DNA of 64,000 nt from Sphingorhabdus rigui (GCF_014196595.1 NZ_JACIEA010000001.1:1234546-1298545), one strand, 5' to 3'. Counted from the stretch's first letter, positions 44,409 to 54,050 are shown. The notes: a model not told the origin generated them from the sequence alone. Numbers and translations are program-made.

Positions 44409-47380
44409 GCCTGTTCCTCCGAAATCGACTGCCGACCATTCCATTCCTGCAACCGCATCAATTGGTCATAGTCACCATAATGCGCAAATTCAGGATGCAG
44501 CTTTGCGGTGAAGGGCGCATCGCCCAAAATCCATTGCGCGATAGCCTCTTCTGCTTGCGCGACGGCAAAGGCCACAAACTCCGTGCTTGCAGGCTTGTTA
44601 TCGCTCGGCCGCGTGCTCGTCGGGACTGCGATGTAACCAAAGCCTTTGTCCTTGTTTTTCGCTAGGCTCCAATATTCAAACTTGGTCGCCAGGCCCGCCA
44701 CACCTTTGATCGCCATCTGCTCGGCCATATAGCCGATGAGGCCAAGCTGGAGGGCAAAGCCTGCATTCACTTGCTTGGTCGATGGCGGCATGCCCGTCTT
44801 GTAATCAACGATCACCAGACTGCCGTCCGCAAGCCTGTCGATCCGGTCGACGCGGCCGTTCACGGTTATGCCCATGATGTCGACCTTGCCGGGTTGTTCG
44901 GCCACTGCGACAACGCGGCCATGGTCATGCATCTGCCTTTTGGTTTCTTCGGCCACCCAGCGCAGGCCGGCGGCAATGCGTGGTTGCCACAATGCACGTA
45001 ACAACGGATCCGTTGCCTCTTGTGCCAGCAAGTCGTCCACACGCTGCACGAGCTTATCGACGGCACAATTGTCTTGTTTGAACCACTGCTCCAACAGGTC
45101 ATGCACCAACGATCCGCGCCAAGCAAAGCTCGGTTCGGCATCGACCTTTTCGAGCACACGCAGGCCGAGAATGCGTTTTGCGTAAAATGAATAAGGGTCA
45201 GACTTCAGTTGGTCAAAATCCGTAACAGACAGACTAACCAATCGCTGCTGCGCCGAGGGACGTGGCAATGGGCGGCTTTCAAAGGGCACCTTATGGGCGG
45301 GTTCATCCAGCTGCGCTGCCAGCGCAAGAGACTGTTGGTCCCGTTCCATCTTGTCCGCCGTAAGCGCCTTTATCCGCAGCAGAAAGCGTGAGGCAACCGT
45401 TGGCCCGCCACGGTCACGCCGCGCACGCGTCAACAGCACTTCGCGACCACCCAATGCGGTCGCAAGATCATGCGCCGACAATCCGATATTCCGGTCCAAG
45501 GTTGGCAGTTTCAAATGCCGCCGGATGGCGGGTGCGAGCCAAGGGTCCGGCTGCGCTATTTGCGGCCATGTGCCCTCATTCAACCCTGAACAGATGATGA
45601 GGTCCGCCTGCTGCAATCGTGCTTCCAACAGGCCGTAAATGGCCACACGCGGATGTCCGCCATATGGGGGTCGCACCACCGCGCAGGAGAAGATTTCGTT
45701 AAACGTCGCCGCCAACCCCGTGGCATCGATACGTCCAAGCGTCGACAGGTCGCCGCCGCTGACTTCTTCCCACATCCGCCCAAGTTCACGACCACTTGCC
45801 CCGCGCCACACAGCGCCGTCGGTCAAGTTCGTCGCAACGTCGCGCAGTGCATCAATGATACAGCTGAACGGTTGCCCATCGACATTTTCGAGCGGCGCAA
45901 GGATTTGAAAAAAGCCCTGCCACCATTCAAGCAGCTCTGGCTTTGCTTTGCGGGCATTTTCCAACCGCCGCGTAATGGCACTCAGCCCAACACCGTTGGC
46001 GGTTCCCCGTAATTCGAGATCTAATAGCCGCACCTTATCGAGCCAATCGAGCCTGTCGGGCCCTGCAAACACCAAAGGGTGCTTGGCAATCGCCAATAGC
46101 GACGTGCCGGAAAACCGCCCCGAAATCGCGTCAACCAACGCGAGCGCCAGTGAGCCATTTGCTGTTTGCAAAAGCGGTATACCCGCGCTGTCGTCGACAT
46201 ATATGTCCCAACGACGCAGTTGCGCCGCAACACGGACCGCCAGCTCACGGTCAGGCGTTATCAGCGCGATCCGCTTTTCGGCCTGTTCCAACTCGCCGCG
46301 AATGCGCACCGCAATGGCCTTTGCTTCCAGCGCGCTGTCATCAGCCTCAAACCATTGCGTATGTGATAGCGCCTTGCGCGACGGTGCCAGTTCTTGCCAA
46401 CCCACGCTATGTTCAGGAAGGCAGAAAATTTCCGAAATGGTATCGGCCACGCGTTCGACGCGTGCCGTTGGCAACAAATCGATTTCGCTTCGGTCTATCC
46501 CCATTAGGTCGAGCAAATGTTTCAGGTGGAATTGGGGATGCACCTCAAAACTCCGGCGGCGCGTTGGCAAATTATCGGGTTCAACTGCCGCAGAAAGACT
46601 GTCCCAACGATCCGTAGCCAAGTCGAGGTCGACGCCGGGCAAAATGACATGCCCATTTGGAATGAGGGCAACACGGCGCAGCAATTTTGCGACGGCTTTG
46701 GCTGATGTAGTTATGCCAACCGCAATGATCGGCATGTCAAAACTGCTTTCAGCCAGACGGCGTTCCAACCCGGCCAGAAGCTTGTTTCGGCGTTCGGCAG
46801 GCCCCATCAATTTTCGCGCAGCAAGTTCGGCGCGATAGGCGGGCAAGATCGTCAAAAGCTGACCATAAGCACGTTGCCAATGCCCGGCGAGGTCAGCCTC
46901 GATTGCAATGTCGGACAACGCATCGAAGTCGACCAAATCGACCTCAAGCTCATCAATGAGCTCGGCCAGCTTGCGCGCCAAACGCAGCGCTTCAGCAGAC
47001 GACAAAAACGTACCTTGCGGCCGATGTTCCTGCGCCAACCGCGCCAACAGCATCAGCCGGTCAAACGATCCAATGACGGGCCAGATAATGTCTTCCGACG
47101 CAATGGGATCGAGCAATGGCCCCAATGCCTCGTCAAGTTGCATATCGCCAACCGCGACCATGCGGGGCAACAGCAAACCCGGTGCGGCTTGCCGGACGAA
47201 CGCCTCTGTCATGGCCTTGATGGCGCGGTTATTGGGTAGCAGCAATATTGTGCTGCTAACCGTGAGCGGGTCCTGCCCCGATGTCTGCAATATCCATTGC
47301 GCAGTTACGTCGCATAAATCGTTCCCAAGCGGGACGTTAAAAACGCGCACGCGCTGCGCCGTGGCGTTAACAGGCGCCAT
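44405..47380 (-). CDS. addB: Double-strand break repair nuclease AddB
   Basis: A protein of 991 residues. The N-terminal half is an inactivated helicase fold (STILLLPNNRAIKAM, where Walker A would be); the C-terminal half holds a RecB-like nuclease (GRVDRIDRLADGSLVIVDYKTG). It partners AddA. The ATG at 47380 overlaps the 3' end of the upstream uridylyltransferase gene by 14 nt; a longer open frame up to 47530 lies inside that gene and is rejected. Translation is thus coupled along murU-addB-addA. Confidence 0.94.
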   Translation of the reverse strand: MAPVNATAQRVRVFNVPLGNDLCDVTAQWILQTSGQDPLTVSSTILLLPNNRAIKAMTEAFVRQAAPGLLLPRMVAVGDMQLDEALGPLLDPIASEDIIWPVIGSFDRLMLLARLAQEHRPQGTFLSSAEALRLARKLAELIDELEVDLVDFDALSDIAIEADLAGHWQRAYGQLLTILPAYRAELAARKLMGPAERRNKLLAGLERRLAESSFDMPIIAVGITTSAKAVAKLLRRVALIPNGHVILPGVDLDLATDRWDSLSAAVEPDNLPTRRRSFEVHPQFHLKHLLDLMGIDRSEIDLLPTARVERVADTISEIFCLPEHSVGWQELAPSRKALSHTQWFEADDSALEAKAIAVRIRGELEQAEKRIALITPDRELAVRVAAQLRRWDIYVDDSAGIPLLQTANGSLALALVDAISGRFSGTSLLAIAKHPLVFAGPDRLDWLDKVRLLDLELRGTANGVGLSAITRRLENARKAKPELLEWWQGFFQILAPLENVDGQPFSCIIDALRDVATNLTDGAVWRGASGRELGRMWEEVSGGDLSTLGRIDATGLAATFNEIFSCAVVRPPYGGHPRVAIYGLLEARLQQADLIICSGLNEGTWPQIAQPDPWLAPAIRRHLKLPTLDRNIGLSAHDLATALGGREVLLTRARRDRGGPTVASRFLLRIKALTADKMERDQQSLALAAQLDEPAHKVPFESRPLPRPSAQQRLVSLSVTDFDQLKSDPYSFYAKRILGLRVLEKVDAEPSFAWRGSLVHDLLEQWFKQDNCAVDKLVQRVDDLLAQEATDPLLRALWQPRIAAGLRWVAEETKRQMHDHGRVVAVAEQPGKVDIMGITVNGRVDRIDRLADGSLVIVDYKTGMPPSTKQVNAGFALQLGLIGYMAEQMAIKGVAGLATKFEYWSLAKNKDKGFGYIAVPTSTRPSDNKPASTEFVAFAVAQAEEAIAQWILGDAPFTAKLHPEFAHYGDYDQLMRLQEWNGRQSISEEQA

Positions 47381-48095
47381 GCAGGCCCAAACGTTCTTCG
47401 GTGGCGGCAATTGCCGCGGGATAGCCGACATCAAACCACATTCCTTCGTGCACCAACCCCATGCACCGTCCCTCTGCAATGGCACGATCCCAAAAGACGT
47501 TGGTCGAAAAAACATCCGACGGTGGGTCAATAATCAGCTTTTTGGAAAGCAGCTGAATACCTGTCCAGACGTAAGGCGCAGTCGCGTCACCCACGCGACG
47601 CGACAGCCGGCCATCTGCGTCCATGTTAAAGTCACCAATGCCCTGGCTATTGTATGCCGTCGCCAAAGGCACCAGCAGCATCAGCACATCCATGCGTGCA
47701 GCATCCCAATGCGCCATCAGGCGCGAGATCGCATTCTCCCCGTCGTTGGTCCACCAATTGTCGGCATTCACGCAGATGAAAGGATCGTCCGAAATCATCG
47801 GCAATGCCTGAACCAGCCCGCCGCCTGTATCGCGCAGCAAATCGCGTTCATCGGATATCAACACGTCAAAATCCGTCGCATGGGCGGCAAGATGCGCTTC
47901 AATCTGGTCGGCGCGATAATGTGCGTTAACGACAATCTTGCCAACGCCGGCATCACGCAAATGATCCAGAACATGGTCGAGCAAAGCAACGCCGCCGACC
48001 TCAACCAATGGCTTTGGGCGGTCAGCGGTGAGCGGCATCATCCGCGTCCCCTTGCCCGCCGCCATGATCATTGCAGTGTTCACATGCTTAACCAT
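47367..48095 (-). CDS. murU: N-acetylmuramate alpha-1-phosphate uridylyltransferase (MurU-like)
   Basis: A protein of 242 residues, a nucleotidyltransferase with the signature MAAGKGTRMMPLTADRPKPL and the metal-binding Asp in CVNADNWW. The family includes MurU, which makes UDP-MurNAc from MurNAc-1-phosphate. The neighbour upstream is an AmgK-like kinase, exactly the pair that forms the anabolic MurNAc recycling bypass in Pseudomonas and Caulobacter. It overlaps amgK by 8 bp and addB by 14 bp. A mannose-1-phosphate guanylyltransferase role is the alternative reading but is less consistent with the context. Confidence 0.88.
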   Translation of the reverse strand: MVKHVNTAMIMAAGKGTRMMPLTADRPKPLVEVGGVALLDHVLDHLRDAGVGKIVVNAHYRADQIEAHLAAHATDFDVLISDERDLLRDTGGGLVQALPMISDDPFICVNADNWWTNDGENAISRLMAHWDAARMDVLMLLVPLATAYNSQGIGDFNMDADGRLSRRVGDATAPYVWTGIQLLSKKLIIDPPSDVFSTNVFWDRAIAEGRCMGLVHEGMWFDVGYPAAIAATEERLGLHGAC

Positions 48096-49083
48096 GCGTA
48101 ATGTCTAATGGGCTAAGGCTGCGGACTTCGGGAGGTATGTGGGCATCGAACCATTGCTTGACGTTCGCCAGCGCCGGGTGCGCTAAATCGCGTTCCAGCA
48201 AGCCCCACATGCGTGGCAAGAAGGACAAATATTTCTCCTTACCATCGCGCTTCCACAGCCGCGTAAATATGCCGATAATCTTGGTATTCCGCTGCGCACC
48301 CAGCAACGCATAGTTCGCGTCAAAGTCAGGCCCCGGATTGGCCGCCGTCAGATAATAAGCCAGCATGTCTGCCTCAAGCTCTGGGCGGACATCGCGCCGC
48401 GCGTCTTGCAGCAACGATACCAAATCATATGCAGGATGCCCCACCAGCGCATCTTGAAAATCAATGATGCCTTGTTCCCCATCATCAAGCAGCATGATGT
48501 TTTCAGCATGATAATCCCGCAAAACTGTCACATCCTGACAAGATGCCAATGGAGCCAGCGCATCAACCCACATCTGGTCAAATGTGTTCGCGTCAAAGGG
48601 GAGCCTCATCGCCGGCATATACCATTGGGTGAGCAGCTGCACTTCGCGCAGATAGGTCGCCATGTCATAAGGTTGCGCATCCGCTGCAGGAGTGCTTGCC
48701 AATCGCACAATCGTATCAATAGCGGCGCGGTATATCTTGGCCTCATCCTCTGGATGATCATCGAGATGTTCGCGCATCCTGCGGTCGCCAAAATCTTCAA
48801 GCAATACCAGTCCACGGGTCAGGTCCGTGCCGTAAATCTGTGGCGCCCGAAATTGATGCCCCGTCAAATATTGGGCAATATCGAGGAAGGGTTGCGGATC
48901 TTCATGCGGCGGCGGTGAATCCATCAATATAGCCTTGCCGCGCGCATCGGAATTGACGCGGAAATAGCGCCGGAAAGACGCATCGCCCGCCACCGGAGAT
49001 ATCTGCGCATCAGTCCAGCCGTGGCGCGTCAAAAATTCGTCCAGTCCAGCGGGCGGTACCATATCAGTTACGGGTGTCATCAT
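48088..49083 (-). CDS. amgK: N-acetylmuramate/N-acetylglucosamine kinase (AmgK-like)
   Basis: A protein of 331 residues with an aminoglycoside-phosphotransferase fold. The nucleotide loop region is SPVAGDASFRRYFRV, the catalytic loop RDYHAENIMLL and the metal-binding IIDFQDALVG. AmgK phosphorylates MurNAc or GlcNAc at the anomeric position, feeding MurU. The start could be at 49083, 49080 or at ATG 49062; the first overlaps the tsaE end by 20 bp. No clear Shine-Dalgarno, so translation is probably coupled to tsaE. Confidence 0.88.
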   Translation of the reverse strand: MMTPVTDMVPPAGLDEFLTRHGWTDAQISPVAGDASFRRYFRVNSDARGKAILMDSPPPHEDPQPFLDIAQYLTGHQFRAPQIYGTDLTRGLVLLEDFGDRRMREHLDDHPEDEAKIYRAAIDTIVRLASTPAADAQPYDMATYLREVQLLTQWYMPAMRLPFDANTFDQMWVDALAPLASCQDVTVLRDYHAENIMLLDDGEQGIIDFQDALVGHPAYDLVSLLQDARRDVRPELEADMLAYYLTAANPGPDFDANYALLGAQRNTKIIGIFTRLWKRDGKEKYLSFLPRMWGLLERDLAHPALANVKQWFDAHIPPEVRSLSPLDITHG

Positions 49084-49495
49084 TATCCATTTTCAAAGTC
49101 AAAATTCTGCTGCCGTCCGCTTGCGGCACGATATCGATTAAATGGCTGGGCTGCACATAGCCGCCGCCGAAGCGTTCCGCCCACTCCACCAGCGTTACGC
49201 GATCACTGCGTTCGGCGATGAGCCCTAATTCGTCCAAGTCGTCGATATTGTCCAAGCGATACAAATCGACATGGGCAACGGCAACCAAAACCTCTGGCGG
49301 GTCATAGCTATGCACGATGGCATAGGATGGGCTCGCCACTTCACCTTCAAATCCAAGGCCTGCCAATATGCCAGCGCACAATACGGTCTTTCCAGCGCCC
49401 AGCGGCCCGTTAATGGCGACCCAATCTGATGGCGACAATGTCTTCGCCAATTCGCGGCCATATTCGCGCATATCCAAATCGGTTGCGATCATCAT
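49064..49495 (-). CDS. tsaE: tRNA threonylcarbamoyladenosine biosynthesis protein TsaE
   Basis: A protein of 143 residues. It has Walker A GPLGAGKTVLCAGIL, the Ser-Pro-Ser-Tyr stretch ASPSYAIVHSY, the DLYRLD motif and LVEWAERFG, all characteristic of TsaE (YjeE). It is the ATPase that supports TsaBD in making the t6A modification at position 37 of ANN-decoding tRNAs. The start at 49495 overlaps the divL stop (ATGA); an ATG one codon later is equally possible. Confidence 0.94.
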   Translation of the reverse strand: MMIATDLDMREYGRELAKTLSPSDWVAINGPLGAGKTVLCAGILAGLGFEGEVASPSYAIVHSYDPPEVLVAVAHVDLYRLDNIDDLDELGLIAERSDRVTLVEWAERFGGGYVQPSHLIDIVPQADGSRILTLKMDNDDTRN

Positions 49496-51852
49496 GGCCG
49501 CGGCAACACCATGATAACCACAGTGCCTTCACCCGGCGCAGAATGTAGATGGAAGGTCCCACCGTGCGATTCAATAATCTGACGCGCCAACGGCAAACCC
49601 AAACCCTGCGTCATGGAACCGTTGCTATCCGCGTTCTTGGGAACCGCGTTATCGGAAGAAATGCGCTGGACATCTGCCTCGCGCATACCAGGCCCGTTGT
49701 CTGACACGACGAATTCAAGGGCATCGCCTTGCCAACGTGCAAGCATTAAAACCTGCCCACCGCTTTTATTATACCGGATCGCATTGTCCAAAGCCTGCCC
49801 CACCGCTTGCATAATCCGTTTCGGATCAAGCGCCATCTCTCCAGTACCGTTGCCCGCATCGACTTGTAGCTCAACCTCAGCCGCCTGTGCCATCGCCGCT
49901 TTGCTGTCCGCAATCTGCGCGACCAATGTCGGAACATCGGTGTGCTCGAGCGCGAGCGGCAACGCTCCGGCTTCAATTTGGCTGTAATCCAGAACTGTGT
50001 TGATCTGGTCGGACAAGCGGTCAGCGGATTGCAGAATGGCATCCACATATTCCTTCGCCTGATCGCTTAGGTCGCCCGCAATACCTTCTTTTAGCAGGTC
50101 CGCAAATCCACTGATGGATGTGAGTGGCGTTCGGAATTCGTAGCTCATATTTGCAAGGAATTTGCCTTTAATCGCATCAACCTCTTGCAAGGCGCTATTC
50201 CGGTCGCGCAGTGCTTGCTCGATTTTAAGGTTGTTCGACATATCCAACATCGTGAAAAGCGCATTGCCGTCTGGTAGTGGTACCGTCGCGATCTGGAACA
50301 TACGTCCGTCAGCAAAGACCGCCTTGCTCTTGCGCTGTTCGCGGCTTGACGACGTCATCCGAATGAGTTCACCCAAGGTGGTAATTTGCGATGGCTTTGA
50401 CAAAAGCTGGGCCATCCAAGGCAACAGTTCATCCAAACGCGGATGTTCAAGAAGCAGGTCGTCGTTCAGCCCCCAAGTTTCGGCAAATAAACGGTTCCAT
50501 ATACTAAGCCGGCCGTCAGCCGAGAATACTGCAATCGCTTCGAACAAATTGTCAAAGGTTGCGCTCCGGACGCGCAGCAAAATATCGCGCGCACTGGCCA
50601 GTTGCGCTTGCTCAGTGCGGTCTTCAAAAATCATTAACAGGCCGCCGTCCGGGATTGGCTGCGCCAAAACGCGCAAATGCGTTCCGTCAGGAAGTAGCCA
50701 GTTTTCTTCGTTGGGATCGGAGGTTCTAAACCAATCTTCACGCTCCCGACGCCAGGTTGGAAAGTCCCGGACCTCAGGTACCTTCCCATTTTCGCGCATA
50801 CGATCCAGTACACGCGCGAATTCCGGCTTTTCGGACAGCCATTGGTCACGGAAAGTAAACAGACTTTGGAAGGGCAAATTTGCGAAGGTCAACACATGGC
50901 GCGCGTCAAACTGGGCGACACCTGCTGACATCAGGTTCAAAAGGTCGCGCTGTGCTTCGGAAAGTTCGCGCACCTCGGACTTGGCATCAATTAAATCCTG
51001 AACATCGATCGCCAGCCCTGCAACGCCTGATTGACCCAAGGGGATATCAAACACGCGCAACTGGCGTCGTTCACCATTCAACGTCGCGGAAACAATTCGC
51101 TCACGCTGGGCGTCCGCAGCCATGGCTTCCGCTGCCCAATCAGCGGGGCTCTTACCCTTTTCAGGTTCCAGCAGTTCGATTCCCTCTTTAACCACTTGAA
51201 GGCCGTCCGTTGCGCCAACCGCATCAACATATGCATGGTTTACGAAGTGTAGGCGCATATCCGGACGTCGATGCCACATCGGAAGAGGTGCTGCTTCGAT
51301 TAGGCCAGCCAGTGCAGCAAATGCGGTGCGGGCCTCTTCCGATTCCTGCGTTCGCTTCTCAAGCTCGCGCAAACTATCGGTGGAATCGAAAAACCATAAC
51401 AAAGCTGCTCCATTGGGATAGATAGCTACATCGGCGATATTTCCGACAACTGTCAAACGACGTTCGGAACCTTTAATGGCCAACGCAAGGACAAAGGATT
51501 TTCCCGTACGCTGGGTCTCGCGCACTTTTGCATCAAGTGCCGCCATATCATCGATGGCAAGGCCAGCCTCATCATGCCCGCCCAAGTCCGAAAGCGTTGT
51601 CGCTGGCGTCATCAGCCCAAGCAATCTCGAAAACCGGTCTGGTGCCTCAAGTCGTCCATCGCTCTTCACCACGACCGGAAATGCAGGAGCGGTTTCAAGC
51701 AGCCTTCGTAGCCGCGACGTCTGACTTAACATTTTGCGCGATTCATTACGCAGGGACAGCCCGATCCAGATAGCGACTATGGCTCCGACGAGCCACAGCG
51801 CCATTAAAACCCCGATCAGTGCAATTGGCAGGCCGGTGCCTGTCATCGTCAT
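49492..51852 (-). CDS. divL: DivL-like cell-cycle pseudo-histidine kinase (Tyr in place of His)
   Basis: A protein of 786 residues. One N-terminal membrane helix (about 7-30) is followed by several PAS domains (to about 540), a HisKA dimerisation domain and an HATPase domain. The H-box reads ANMSYEFRTPL: Tyr571 stands where the phospho-accepting His should be, as Tyr550 does in Caulobacter DivL. The ATPase boxes persist (QALDNAIRY, VVSDNGPGM, GLGLPLARQII). DivL binds DivK and controls CckA, hence CtrA activity. The downstream order tsaE-amgK-murU-addB-addA-trxA also fits divL loci. AGGG precedes the ATG at 51852. The DivL name rests on the Tyr, the architecture and the context. Confidence 0.88.
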   Translation of the reverse strand: MTMTGTGLPIALIGVLMALWLVGAIVAIWIGLSLRNESRKMLSQTSRLRRLLETAPAFPVVVKSDGRLEAPDRFSRLLGLMTPATTLSDLGGHDEAGLAIDDMAALDAKVRETQRTGKSFVLALAIKGSERRLTVVGNIADVAIYPNGAALLWFFDSTDSLRELEKRTQESEEARTAFAALAGLIEAAPLPMWHRRPDMRLHFVNHAYVDAVGATDGLQVVKEGIELLEPEKGKSPADWAAEAMAADAQRERIVSATLNGERRQLRVFDIPLGQSGVAGLAIDVQDLIDAKSEVRELSEAQRDLLNLMSAGVAQFDARHVLTFANLPFQSLFTFRDQWLSEKPEFARVLDRMRENGKVPEVRDFPTWRREREDWFRTSDPNEENWLLPDGTHLRVLAQPIPDGGLLMIFEDRTEQAQLASARDILLRVRSATFDNLFEAIAVFSADGRLSIWNRLFAETWGLNDDLLLEHPRLDELLPWMAQLLSKPSQITTLGELIRMTSSSREQRKSKAVFADGRMFQIATVPLPDGNALFTMLDMSNNLKIEQALRDRNSALQEVDAIKGKFLANMSYEFRTPLTSISGFADLLKEGIAGDLSDQAKEYVDAILQSADRLSDQINTVLDYSQIEAGALPLALEHTDVPTLVAQIADSKAAMAQAAEVELQVDAGNGTGEMALDPKRIMQAVGQALDNAIRYNKSGGQVLMLARWQGDALEFVVSDNGPGMREADVQRISSDNAVPKNADSNGSMTQGLGLPLARQIIESHGGTFHLHSAPGEGTVVIMVLPRP

Positions 51853-51909
51853 GAAGCCCTTTAATTTACCCAGAACAAGCTAATGCCCAAATGCTTGCGC
51901 CGCGCAATG

Positions 51910-51943
51910 AAAAAAGCCCGCCACGTTTCCGCAGCGGGCTTTT
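51910..51943 (-). terminator. Rho-independent terminator of ahcY
   Basis: Read on the minus strand, the arms AAAAGCCCGC and GCGGGCTTTT form a 10-bp stem with a 12-nt loop, then more T residues (down to 51911). It lies 24-57 bp after the ahcY stop and before divL, so it ends the ahcY transcript and insulates divL. Confidence 0.88.
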
Positions 51944-51966
51944 CTTAGGTCTCGAAAGACGACGAA

Positions 51967-53361
51967 TTAATAACGATAATGGTCTGGCTTGAACGGACCT
52001 TCGGTCGATACGCCGATATAACCTGCTTGCTTGTCAGTCAGCTTGGTCAGCTTAACGCCAAGCTTTTCAAGGTGCAGCGTCGCAACCTTCTCGTCGAGAT
52101 GCTTTGGCAGAACATAGACTTGGTTTTTATAGTTTGCACCGTTGGTCCAAAGTTCGATTTGCGCGAGCACCTGGTTGGTGAAGCTTGCCGACATCACGAA
52201 GCTTGGATGTCCGGTTGCACAGCCGAGGTTGACCAAGCGGCCCTTTGCAAGAACGATGATCTGCTTGCCGTCTGGGAATTCAACCAGATCCGTGCCGGGC
52301 TTAACTTCATTCCAATGGTAGTTGGACAAAGCGGAAATCTGGATTTCACTGTCAAAGTGACCGATGTTGCACACGATGCTCATGGGTTTCATGTTCATCA
52401 TATGCTCGGCCGTGATCACGTCGGCGTTGCCCGTTGCGGTGCAGAAAATATCTGCGCGCTGTACGGCCTCTTCCATCGTGACGACTTCAAAACCCTCCAT
52501 CGCCGCCTGCAATGCGCAGATCGGGTCAACTTCAGTGACCATAACGCGCGCGCCACCATTGCGCAGCGACTGGGCCGAACCCTTGCCGACATCACCAAAG
52601 CCCGCAACACATGCAACCTTACCGGCCAACATCACGTCGGTGGCACGGCGTATGGCGTCTACAAGCGATTCCTTGCAGCCATAGAGGTTGTCGAACTTTG
52701 ACTTGGTAACGCTGTCGTTTACGTTGATCGCAGGGAATGGCAGTTCGCCCTTCTTTGCGATTTCATAAAGGCGATGCACGCCCGTCGTGGTTTCTTCCGA
52801 AACGCCCTTCAGGTTCTTCACGGTTTCCGTCAAATAACCCGGCTTCTTGGCAACAAATGCCTTCAGCGCGCGCTGGAATTCAACTTCTTCTTCATTTTCA
52901 GGGTCGCCAAAGGTTTCGCCGCGCTCAAGCTTTGCGCCCCAAAGCGCAAACATCGTCGCGTCGCCGCCGTCGTCGAGGATGATGTTCGCCGTGGTTTCGT
53001 CACCCCAATCGAAGATGCGACCGACATAATCCCAATAATCGGCAAGGCTTTCGCCCTTAATTGCGAACACAGGAATGTTTTGCGCGGCAATTGCCGCAGC
53101 TGCGTGATCTTGTGTCGAGAAAATGTTGCATGTGGCCCAACGGACATCTGCACCAAGCGCTGTCAGCGTCTCGATCAGAACCGCCGTCTGAATGGTCATA
53201 TGGAGCGAACCGACAATCCGCGCGCCCTTCAATGGCTGCGATGCGCCGAATTCTTCGCGCAGCGCCATCAGGCCGGGCATTTCGGTCTCGGCAATGTTTA
53301 TTTCTTTGCGACCGAAATCGGCCTCATTAATATCGGCAATGACATAATCGTTGAAAGCCAC
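51967..53361 (-). CDS. ahcY: S-adenosylhomocysteinase
   Basis: A protein of 464 residues. It hydrolyses S-adenosylhomocysteine to adenosine and homocysteine with bound NAD. Hallmarks are [15 protein letters not shown], the NAD site [15 protein letters not shown] and the C-terminal lysine/tyrosine region KPDHYRY. I place the start at GTG 53361 (GGAG 9 nt upstream), the point where similarity to the family begins; a TTG at 53424 in the same frame would add 21 basic residues without family support. It is a single-gene transcript, divergent from the peroxiredoxin gene and ended by a strong terminator. An inverted repeat at 53425-53444 may be an operator. Confidence 0.96.
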   Translation of the reverse strand: MAFNDYVIADINEADFGRKEINIAETEMPGLMALREEFGASQPLKGARIVGSLHMTIQTAVLIETLTALGADVRWATCNIFSTQDHAAAAIAAQNIPVFAIKGESLADYWDYVGRIFDWGDETTANIILDDGGDATMFALWGAKLERGETFGDPENEEEVEFQRALKAFVAKKPGYLTETVKNLKGVSEETTTGVHRLYEIAKKGELPFPAINVNDSVTKSKFDNLYGCKESLVDAIRRATDVMLAGKVACVAGFGDVGKGSAQSLRNGGARVMVTEVDPICALQAAMEGFEVVTMEEAVQRADIFCTATGNADVITAEHMMNMKPMSIVCNIGHFDSEIQISALSNYHWNEVKPGTDLVEFPDGKQIIVLAKGRLVNLGCATGHPSFVMSASFTNQVLAQIELWTNGANYKNQVYVLPKHLDEKVATLHLEKLGVKLTKLTDKQAGYIGVSTEGPFKPDHYRY

Positions 53362-53424
53362 AGGCTTGGTCTCCGGGAGGTTTTTGATGCGACCGCCCTT
53401 AGCCGTAGCTTTCAACGAAATCAA

Positions 53425-53444
53425 ATATAAAGATTGCTTTATAT
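53425..53444. promoter_or_regulatory. Perfect inverted repeat upstream of ahcY (candidate operator)
   Basis: ATATAAAG and CTTTATAT flank a 4-nt centre ATTG. It lies 64 bp before the ahcY GTG in the 209-bp divergent region with the peroxiredoxin gene, where no riboswitch fold is evident. AT-rich repeats of this size suit dimeric winged-helix repressors; SahR, an ArsR-type regulator known to control methionine-cycle genes in Proteobacteria, is a candidate by inference only. The AT-rich core could also hold the ahcY -10 box. Confidence 0.5.
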
Positions 53445-53570
53445 GGCAATGCAGCCGGCTATTTCGTGATTTGAGGAACGCAATTTACGACTGAAGAGGA
53501 ACCGCTACTTGACTTGCCCGAGCGGGTCCCGGAATATGCGTCCAACCCCAATTTCAAAAGGAATCCAAAT

Positions 53571-54050
53571 ATGAGCATCTCCGTTGGCGACAAAATCCCT
53601 GACGTTAAGTTGGTAAAAGCGACCGCTGAAGGCCCGCAGCCTGTTCAATCCGCAGAATATTTCGCAGGCCGCCGCATTGCACTATTCTCGGTTCCCGGTG
53701 CATTCACACCAACCTGCTCTGCACGTCACCTTCCCGGCTTTGTTGAAAAGTCGGATGAGCTTGCCGCCAAGGGCATTGATGAAATCGCCTGCACCGCCGT
53801 GAACGACGCCTTCGTACTTGGCGCATGGAACAAGTCTGGCGGATCAGACGCGATCACAATGTTGGCAGATGGCAATGGCGATTTCGCGGCTGCACTTGGC
53901 CTCGAAATGGACGGTTCGGCATTTGGCATGGGCAAGCGCGGTCAGCGTTTCTCGCTTGTCGTCAATGACGGCGTCGTGGAACATGTGAATGTCGAAGCCC
54001 CCGGTGACTTCAACGTTAGCTCCGCCGAATATATGCTCGGTCAGCTTTAA
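53571..54050 (+). CDS. Peroxiredoxin, Prx5-like
   Basis: A protein of 159 residues of the Prx5/AhpE-like redoxin group. The peroxidatic site is PGAFTPTCSARHLPGF with Cys49; a second Cys (EIACTAVND, about residue 74) and a C-terminal region without a further Cys suggest a Prx5-type or glutaredoxin/thioredoxin-reduced enzyme. It reduces peroxides in the cytoplasm. The ATG at 53571 has AAGGA 8 nt upstream; the longer frame adds 19 residues without support. It is monocistronic: divergent from ahcY and ended by a strong terminator. Confidence 0.92.
   Translation: MSISVGDKIPDVKLVKATAEGPQPVQSAEYFAGRRIALFSVPGAFTPTCSARHLPGFVEKSDELAAKGIDEIACTAVNDAFVLGAWNKSGGSDAITMLADGNGDFAAALGLEMDGSAFGMGKRGQRFSLVVNDGVVEHVNVEAPGDFNVSSAEYMLGQL

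Noticed and set aside
46908-48101. A 397-codon open frame on the plus strand opposite addB and murU
   Set aside because: It runs antisense to two well-supported overlapping genes, its product is low in hydrophobic core patterns and has no recognisable domain; GC-rich third positions explain the openness.
53362-53520. SAH or SAM riboswitch upstream of ahcY
   Set aside because: I could not find the conserved cores or the pseudoknot pairing; the only clear dyad is the AT-rich inverted repeat.
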